Part shown: piece by piece, positions 59,232-64,000 of the stretch
Numbering within the stretch: the first letter of the stretch is position 1
Layout: each line of letters starts with the position of its first letter
Origin: Rhodospirillales bacterium
GTDB taxonomy: Bacteria; Pseudomonadota; Alphaproteobacteria; Micavibrionales; UBA1664
DNA length: 64,000 bases
Assembly (NCBI GenBank): GCA_023898805.1
Contig: CP060260.1
Coordinates: 806,001-870,000 of the forward strand
Direction of reading: 5' to 3'
Notes under the pieces: model-generated
Databases searched by the model: none
What the model saw: the letters and a program-made list of their open reading frames with translations, nothing else
What the model was told of the DNA's origin: nothing
Position numbers and translations under genes: made by a program

Positions 59232-60878
59232 ATGCCCGCCTATCAATACGTCTTTGTCATGAGCCACATGACCAAAACCTTCCCCGGTGCCCAGAAACCG
59301 GTGATCAAGGATATGACACTCAGCTTCCTGCCGGGGGTCAAGATCGGCGTGCTCGGCCCCAACGGATCGGGAAAATCGACCCTGCTCAAGATCATGGCCG
59401 GGATCGACAAGGACATCGCGGGCGAAGCCTGGGTCGCCGAAGGCGCCAAAATCGGCTACCTCGCGCAGGAACCGGAACTCGACGCGACCCGCTCGGTCCT
59501 CGACAACGTCATGGACGGCGCGCACGAAATTCGTGAACTTTTGCGCCAGTACAACGACATTTCCCTGAAATTCGGCGAAGTCAGCGACGACGACGAAATG
59601 ATGAAATTGACCGAGGAAATGGGCGCGTTGCAGGAAAAAATCGACGCCGCGAACGGATGGGAACTGGAACGCACCGCCGAAACCGCGATGCGCGCGCTCA
59701 ACTGTCCGCCCAAGGACGCGGACATCACCAAACTTTCGGGCGGCGAAAAACGCCGCGTCGCGCTGGCCCGCCTGCTGCTTGAGGCGCCGGACCTGCTGCT
59801 GCTCGACGAACCGACCAACCACCTTGACGCGGAATCGGTGCAATGGCTGCAAAAACACCTGCTCGATTACAAGGGCACGGTGATCATGGTCACCCACGAC
59901 CGCTATTTCCTCGACAACGTCACCGGCTGGATTCTCGAACTCGACCGCTCGTCGGGCATCCCGTACGAGGGCAATTATTCCACCTATCTCGACAAAAAGG
60001 CCAAACGTCTGGAACAGGAAAGCGCCGAGGCCGCGTCCCGTGCCCGCACGCTCAACCGCGAACTCGAGTGGATCCGCGCCGGCGTCAAGGCGCGTCAGGC
60101 CAAATCCAAGGCCCGTATCGCCGCCTATAACCGGATGCTGGAGGAATCGGAGGCCGAAACCGTCAGCAGACAGCAGATCCCGATTCCCACCCCGCCGCGC
60201 CTTGGTGATCTGGTGGTGGAAGCAAAGAACATCAAGAAAGCCTATAACGGCCGCACCCTGATCAACGACCTGTCCTTCGCCCTGCCGCCGGGCGGCATCG
60301 TCGGCGTGATCGGCCCCAACGGCGCGGGCAAGACAACGCTTTTCCGCATGATCACCGGATCCGAAAAGCCGGATTCCGGCGCCTTTACCGTGGGTGAAAC
60401 AGTCAAGCTCGGCTATGTCGACCAATCGCGCGACTCGCTCAACCCGAAAAACAACGTCTGGCAGGAAATTTCCGGCGAGCACGAGGTTCTTAAACTCGGC
60501 AAGATCGAGGTCAATTCCCGCGCCTACGTCGCCTCATTCAACTTCCGCGGGCCCGACCAGCAAAAGAACGTCGGCAAGCTTTCGGGCGGCGAACGCAACC
60601 GCGTCCACATGGCCAAGATGCTCCAGACCGGCGCGAATTTGCTGCTGCTCGACGAACCGACCAACGACCTCGACACCGAAACCCTGGCCGCGCTGGAGGA
60701 AGCGTTGGAAAACTTCGCCGGTTGCGCGGTGATCATTTCCCACGACCGCTGGTTCCTCGACCGTCTGGCCACGCATATTCTGGCGTTCGAGGGCGACGGC
60801 CATGTCGAATGGTTTGAAGGCAATTTCGAAGCGTACGAAGTCGACAAGGAACGCCGCCTCGGCAAAAAGGCGGCATGA
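59232..60878 (+). CDS. ettA: Energy-dependent translational throttle protein EttA (ABC-F)
   Basis: 548 residues, two ATPase domains and no membrane spans. First Walker A GPNGSGKST at 42-50, signature LSGGEKRRVALARLLLEAPDLLLLDEPTNHLD. The second Walker A is GPNGAGKTT and the second signature LSGGERNRVHMAKML with LLLDEPTNDLD. An EttA-type arm insert (about 85-135) is present in domain one. Binds the ribosomal E site and gates entry into elongation according to the ADP/ATP ratio. The VOC gene follows after four bases. Confidence 0.96.
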   Translation: MPAYQYVFVMSHMTKTFPGAQKPVIKDMTLSFLPGVKIGVLGPNGSGKSTLLKIMAGIDKDIAGEAWVAEGAKIGYLAQEPELDATRSVLDNVMDGAHEIRELLRQYNDISLKFGEVSDDDEMMKLTEEMGALQEKIDAANGWELERTAETAMRALNCPPKDADITKLSGGEKRRVALARLLLEAPDLLLLDEPTNHLDAESVQWLQKHLLDYKGTVIMVTHDRYFLDNVTGWILELDRSSGIPYEGNYSTYLDKKAKRLEQESAEAASRARTLNRELEWIRAGVKARQAKSKARIAAYNRMLEESEAETVSRQQIPIPTPPRLGDLVVEAKNIKKAYNGRTLINDLSFALPPGGIVGVIGPNGAGKTTLFRMITGSEKPDSGAFTVGETVKLGYVDQSRDSLNPKNNVWQEISGEHEVLKLGKIEVNSRAYVASFNFRGPDQQKNVGKLSGGERNRVHMAKMLQTGANLLLLDEPTNDLDTETLAALEEALENFAGCAVIISHDRWFLDRLATHILAFEGDGHVEWFEGNFEAYEVDKERRLGKKAA

Positions 60879-60882
60879 CGCC

Positions 60883-61272
60883 ATGACGGCGGCCCTTGCC
60901 CCTGAACTGATCGTTAGCGATTTCGACGCCAGTCTGGAATTCTACCAAGCCGCCGGATTCACGGTTGCATGGGCGAGGCCGGATGAAAGATTCGCCTATC
61001 TTACGCTTGGCGATGCCGCGCTGATGATTGAGGAAGGAACAAGCGCGGATTATGTGCGCGGACCGTTGGAAAAACCTTATGGTCGCGGCATCAACTTCCA
61101 GATCATCGTGCCCGACGTTGAAAAACTGCGCGAAGTTTTCGTAAACGCCACCATCCTGCGCGACTTGATGGATAAAACATATCGTACAGGCGCTACGACC
61201 CGATCCTTCCGCGAGCTGATGGTTTCGGATCCGGACGGTTATGTCCTGCGTTTCCAGCAACCTCTGGCGTAA
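60883..61272 (+). CDS. VOC (glyoxalase/bleomycin-resistance-like) superfamily protein
   Basis: 129 residues, paired beta-alpha-beta-beta-beta units: APELIVSDFDASLEFYQAAGF opens the first, and INFQIIVPDVEKLREVF the second, ending in VSDPDGYVLRFQQ, the usual VOC end. The substrate cannot be deduced. It starts four bases after the ettA stop, so it is probably co-transcribed. Confidence 0.85.
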   Translation: MTAALAPELIVSDFDASLEFYQAAGFTVAWARPDERFAYLTLGDAALMIEEGTSADYVRGPLEKPYGRGINFQIIVPDVEKLREVFVNATILRDLMDKTYRTGATTRSFRELMVSDPDGYVLRFQQPLA

Positions 61273-61315
61273 TACAACGGATTGAAATAACCGTTGCCCG
61301 CGTTAGGGTAACGCT

Positions 61316-62104
61316 ATGCGTTTGATACTCGTCGCCATTGCCTGTCTGGTTTTATATACCCAGACCGCCCACGCGGATGAAAAAAAGCCCATAAACGCCA
61401 CGTACGGGCTTTATGCCGGGGGCGTACGCATGATCGGCCTTACGGCGCTTTACGAACTTGGGCCTGATTCCTATCACCTTGCCGCCGATGCCCGCACCGT
61501 CGGCATTTTTGCCAAACTTCTGCCGTGGTGGGGAAAATTCGACACCGTCGGCGGCAGCGGTTTTGAACCCGCCGAACACGATTATTCCGTAAGCTGGCAG
61601 GACAAGGTGGAACGCGCGGTTTTTCGCTATGACCCACCGGGCAGTTTCAAGGGCATGACCCTGACCAAAAAGGGCAAAACCGAGGAACCGGCGGTCGATC
61701 CCGACATCACGGCAGGTACGCGCGACCTGCTTTCCACCCTGATGCTGGCGGTGGATGGCTATGCCAGAACCCAAAGCTGCGCGCGCGACGTTCTGGCCTT
61801 CGACAACGCCCGGTCCTTCATCGTCCGCTTTCGCGATGCGGGCGACACGGTCATGAACAACCCCCGGCTTTCCAGCTATACCGGCCCGGCGCACGGCTGT
61901 TCGGTCGAAATCGTCCCGCAAAAGGGCAAATGGCCCAAAAAACCGCGCGGCTGGCTGATCATCCAGCAACAGGCCAAGGCGGGCGGGCGGTTGCCGGTGG
62001 TTTGGCTGGCCACCCCGGCCCCCGGTCTGCCGGTTATTCCGGTGCGTGTTGACATCCACACGAAATACGGCGATGTGATTGCGCATCTTTCCGGGTTGCA
62101 ATAG
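61316..62104 (+). CDS. DUF3108 periplasmic protein
   Basis: 262 residues. Signal peptide of about 20 residues (ending THA-type, AHADEK). The mature part fits DUF3108: YGLYAGGVRMIGLTALYEL, ARTVGIFAKLLPWWGKFDTVG, ITAGTRDLLSTLM and a closing strand with YGDVIAHLSG. Such proteins occur next to glmU/glmS or lipid genes in Alphaproteobacteria; the function is unknown. Forty-odd bases before glmU. Confidence 0.82.
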   Translation: MRLILVAIACLVLYTQTAHADEKKPINATYGLYAGGVRMIGLTALYELGPDSYHLAADARTVGIFAKLLPWWGKFDTVGGSGFEPAEHDYSVSWQDKVERAVFRYDPPGSFKGMTLTKKGKTEEPAVDPDITAGTRDLLSTLMLAVDGYARTQSCARDVLAFDNARSFIVRFRDAGDTVMNNPRLSSYTGPAHGCSVEIVPQKGKWPKKPRGWLIIQQQAKAGGRLPVVWLATPAPGLPVIPVRVDIHTKYGDVIAHLSGLQ

Positions 62105-62146
62105 GGCGTAACGGCCTGTGACTGGACGCCGGAAAACGGCTTTTGA

Positions 62147-63553
62147 ATGATGGGGCCCATGAGTGACGAACCGCTGAACAAATCGCGCGATAGCCGCGAC
62201 CTCTCCTGCATTATCCTTGCGGCGGGCAAGGGCACGCGCATGAAATCGGACCGGCCCAAGGTGATGCACGCGTTGGCGGGCTGGCCGCTGATCCGCCATG
62301 TGGTCGCGACATGCGAATCCCTCGGGGCAGGTAAAATCGTAACCGTGATCGCCCCGCCCGATACAAATCCCGGCATGGACGACGTCGCCGCCTGCGTGGC
62401 CCCGCACCCAACCGCGATTCAAAAAGCCCAAATGGGCACCGGCGACGCCGCGCGCGCAGCCCTGCCCGCACTGAAAGGCGCGAAAGGTCATGTACTGATT
62501 CTTCTGGGCGACGTGCCGCTGGTCACGCCGGAAACCCTGCGCGCCCTGTGGACGGCCGGTCAAAAAACCGGGCTGGCCGTGCTGGCGATGCGTATGCAAA
62601 ACCCGCCCGCCTATGGCCGCCTGATCCTCGATGCGGACGACTGCGTCACAGCGATTGTCGAGGAACGCGACTGCACCCCCGAACAGCGCGCCATCGAACT
62701 GGTCAACGCGGGCGCGTTCTGCGTTGCCGCCGATCGGCTTGAATCCTGGCTTGCGGCGCTTGAAACCGACAACGACCAGGGCGAATACTACCTGACCGAC
62801 ATCGTCGCCATCGCCGCGCGGCAGAGCGTGCGCTGCGCATACGTCACCGGCGCACCGGACGAACTGATGGGCATCAATTCCCGCGCGCAACTGGCCGACG
62901 CCGAACATGAGATACAGTCCCTGCTCCGCGCCCGCGCGATGGCCGGCGGCGCGACCCTGATCGATCCGCTGACGGTCTGGTTCGCGGCGGACACGCGTAT
63001 CGGCCGCGACGTTACGATCGAACCGGGTGTGTTTTTCGGTCCCGGCGTAAGCATCGCCGACAATGTGACGATCCACGCTTTCACCCATATCGAAGGCGCG
63101 ACCATCGGCGCGAACGCGGCGATCGGGCCGTTCGCGCGCATTCGTCCCAAATCCTCGGTCGGCGAAAAGGCCACGATCGGCAATTTCGTCGAAGTCAACC
63201 GCGCCCATGTCAAACCCGGCGCGAAATCCAAGCATGTCAGCTATCTGGGCGATGCGGTGATCGGCGAAAAGGCCAATATCGGCGCGGGCACGATCATCGC
63301 CAATTACGACGGCTTCGACAAACAGGAAACCGTGATCGGCGCGGGCGTGTTCATCGGTTCGAATTCGACGCTGGTGGCCCCCCTGACGGTCGGCGAGGGC
63401 GCATACGTCGCCGCCGGATCTGCGATCACCACCGACGTTCCGGCCCAGGCATTGGCCGTTGCCCGCGCGCGCAGCGTGGTGCGCGACGGATGGGCCACCG
63501 AATACCGCAGCAAAAAGGCGGAAACCCGAAAAGGAAAGAAAACCCATGCGTAA
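62147..63553 (+). CDS. glmU: Bifunctional GlmU (glucosamine-1-P acetyltransferase / UDP-GlcNAc pyrophosphorylase)
   Basis: 468 residues. The N-terminal uridylyltransferase domain has ILAAGKGTRMKSDRPKVMHALAG, QMGTGDAARAA and GDVPLVTPE. The C-terminal left-handed beta helix has hexapeptide repeats (VTIEPGVFFGPGVSIADN and so on), with the catalytic His near residue 369 in GAKSKHVSYLGDA. Makes UDP-GlcNAc for peptidoglycan and lipopolysaccharide. ATG 62147 or ATG 62159 could be the start. It overlaps the next gene by 8 bases. Confidence 0.96.
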   Translation: MMGPMSDEPLNKSRDSRDLSCIILAAGKGTRMKSDRPKVMHALAGWPLIRHVVATCESLGAGKIVTVIAPPDTNPGMDDVAACVAPHPTAIQKAQMGTGDAARAALPALKGAKGHVLILLGDVPLVTPETLRALWTAGQKTGLAVLAMRMQNPPAYGRLILDADDCVTAIVEERDCTPEQRAIELVNAGAFCVAADRLESWLAALETDNDQGEYYLTDIVAIAARQSVRCAYVTGAPDELMGINSRAQLADAEHEIQSLLRARAMAGGATLIDPLTVWFAADTRIGRDVTIEPGVFFGPGVSIADNVTIHAFTHIEGATIGANAAIGPFARIRPKSSVGEKATIGNFVEVNRAHVKPGAKSKHVSYLGDAVIGEKANIGAGTIIANYDGFDKQETVIGAGVFIGSNSTLVAPLTVGEGAYVAAGSAITTDVPAQALAVARARSVVRDGWATEYRSKKAETRKGKKTHA

Positions 63554-63920
63554 ATCACTCTTCAAAACGACCCGAAAGGTCATGCTGGCCTTGCTGCTGA
63601 CCTTCGGCCTCGCCGCCCCGGCACTGGCCTGCGAATGCGCGGTGGGAATGCCCGACCCGGTCACGACCAACCACGCCTATTCGCTGGCCGACGTCACGGT
63701 GCGCGGCATGAGCATGGCCAATCACCAAAGCGCGCTGGCGATCGACACGGTGCGCCGTGGCTTTTTGACCGCGCAATACATCCGCGCGAAATTTTCGACC
63801 GGCGATTGCGGCGTCGTTCCGCAGTATCAGCGCAAGATGACCGTGCTGCTCAAGGCCGAGGACGACGGTTCCTACAGCATTGCGGGCCAGTGCGAAACCC
63901 GCGCCGCGCTCGCGCACTGA
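63546..63920 (+). CDS. Small secreted Cys-containing protein between glmU and glmS
   Basis: 124 residues. Signal peptide with basic start (RKSLFKTTRK) and hydrophobic core, cut near ALA-CEC at about 30. The mature part is about 95 residues with four Cys (two in CEC, one in GDCGV, one in GQCET), enough for two disulfides. No family recognised. ATG 63546 overlaps the end of glmU by eight bases; glmS follows 22 bases later, so all three are one operon. Confidence 0.75.
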   Translation: MRKSLFKTTRKVMLALLLTFGLAAPALACECAVGMPDPVTTNHAYSLADVTVRGMSMANHQSALAIDTVRRGFLTAQYIRAKFSTGDCGVVPQYQRKMTVLLKAEDDGSYSIAGQCETRAALAH

Positions 63921-63942
63921 TCATCGGGAAGGCAGGCTTTTC

Positions 63943-64000
63943 ATGTGTGGCATTGTTGGCATCCTTGGCGAAAAACAGGTAACTCCGCTTTTGGTCGAGG
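63943..64000 (+). CDS. glmS: Glutamine-fructose-6-phosphate aminotransferase, start only
   Basis: The last 58 bases encode MCGIVGILGEKQVTPLLVE. The initial Met-Cys-Gly-Ile-Val-Gly is the class II glutaminase N-terminus, Cys2 being the catalytic nucleophile after Met removal. The glmU neighbourhood fits GlmS. A GGAAGG lies upstream. The gene continues beyond the window. Confidence 0.9.
   Translation, partial: MCGIVGILGEKQVTPLLVE

Noticed and set aside
61276..61300. CAACGG...CCGTTG hairpin after the VOC gene
   Set aside because: A six-base stem with a wide loop and no T-tract; not a convincing terminator or regulatory site.
61352..63670. 772-codon open frame antisense to DUF3108 and glmU
   Set aside because: It is the mirror of GC-rich codons: Arg/Gly/Ala-rich with no family motifs, lying opposite two well supported genes. 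The same holds for long antisense frames at 11343-12971, 14543-15916, 2145-3227, 4461-5666, 8388-9335, 17196-18239 and 59133-60482.
1..64000. CRISPR array
   Set aside because: No regularly spaced repeats with unique spacers were seen on reading through; the repeats found are single pairs or tandem duplications.

Overview
The window looks like a chromosomal segment of an alphaproteobacterium. The plsY-dprA-topA run, the fused FdtA/FdtB-type enzyme, the DUF3108 protein, a PodJ-like SEL1 protein, SURF1 and the strongly GC-rich codon use of the flanks all point that way. I cannot name a genus. There is no rRNA and no CRISPR array; one tRNA (Gln) is present.

Layout. (1) 1-10.7 kb, core: AsmA-like protein end, plsY, dprA, topA, a zinc-type ABC uptake system (znuB, znuC, a tiny membrane ORF, and divergent znuA with a MITE-like element in the shared control region), and pncB. 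(2) 10.8-21.6 kb, one long rightward operon with mostly 4-14 base overlaps: rfbB, rfbA, a glycosyltransferase-like protein, a fused 3,4-ketoisomerase/aminotransferase, an ATP-grasp ligase, a Gfo/Idh/MocA oxidoreductase, an FkbM methyltransferase, a radical-SAM homologue that lost its radical-SAM cysteines, and an intact radical-SAM/SPASM protein. It should make and decorate a dTDP-3-amino-sugar glycan of unknown final structure and is my best candidate for an undescribed system. (3) 21.7-25.1 kb: small membrane protein, CHAP lipoprotein, hemN, a Crp/Fnr regulator and an unknown Cys-containing protein. (4) 25.2-52.6 kb, a visibly lower-GC block ending at tRNA-Gln: a BMT5-like methyltransferase + AlkB-like dioxygenase pair, molybdenum cofactor genes (moeB-rhodanese, mobA, moaE, moaD, moaCB fusion, moaA, moeA), narK1-narK2-narGHJI-ppiC-nnrS, two more Crp/Fnr regulators, an outer-membrane channel with a 58-residue partner, anaerobic ribonucleotide reductase nrdDG, and remnants of a serine recombinase. 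(5) 52.9-64 kb, core: PodJ-like protein, ispE, SCP2, SURF1, VanX-like peptidase, SDR, outer-membrane barrel, ettA, a VOC protein, DUF3108, glmU, a small secreted protein and the start of glmS.

How it works together. Region 4 is a nearly self-contained kit for nitrate respiration and anaerobic DNA precursor synthesis: nitrate entry, NarGHI, its molybdenum cofactor and oxygen-independent ribonucleotide reduction. Seven palindromes of the form TTGA(T/C)-N4-(A/G)TCAA lie upstream of hemN, orf153, moeA/porin, narK, nrdD and all three Crp/Fnr genes. All three regulators carry the E-x-x-S-R recognition-helix pattern known to read TTGA half-sites, so the regulators and their sites are in the same window, and the circuit spans the island and the adjacent core genes hemN and crp1. 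No nitrite, nitric oxide or nitrous oxide reductase and no narXL pair is in view.

Coordinates were read by eye. Start codons were moved from the longest frame wherever homology, overlap or ribosome binding sites argued for it. No search or folding program was run.
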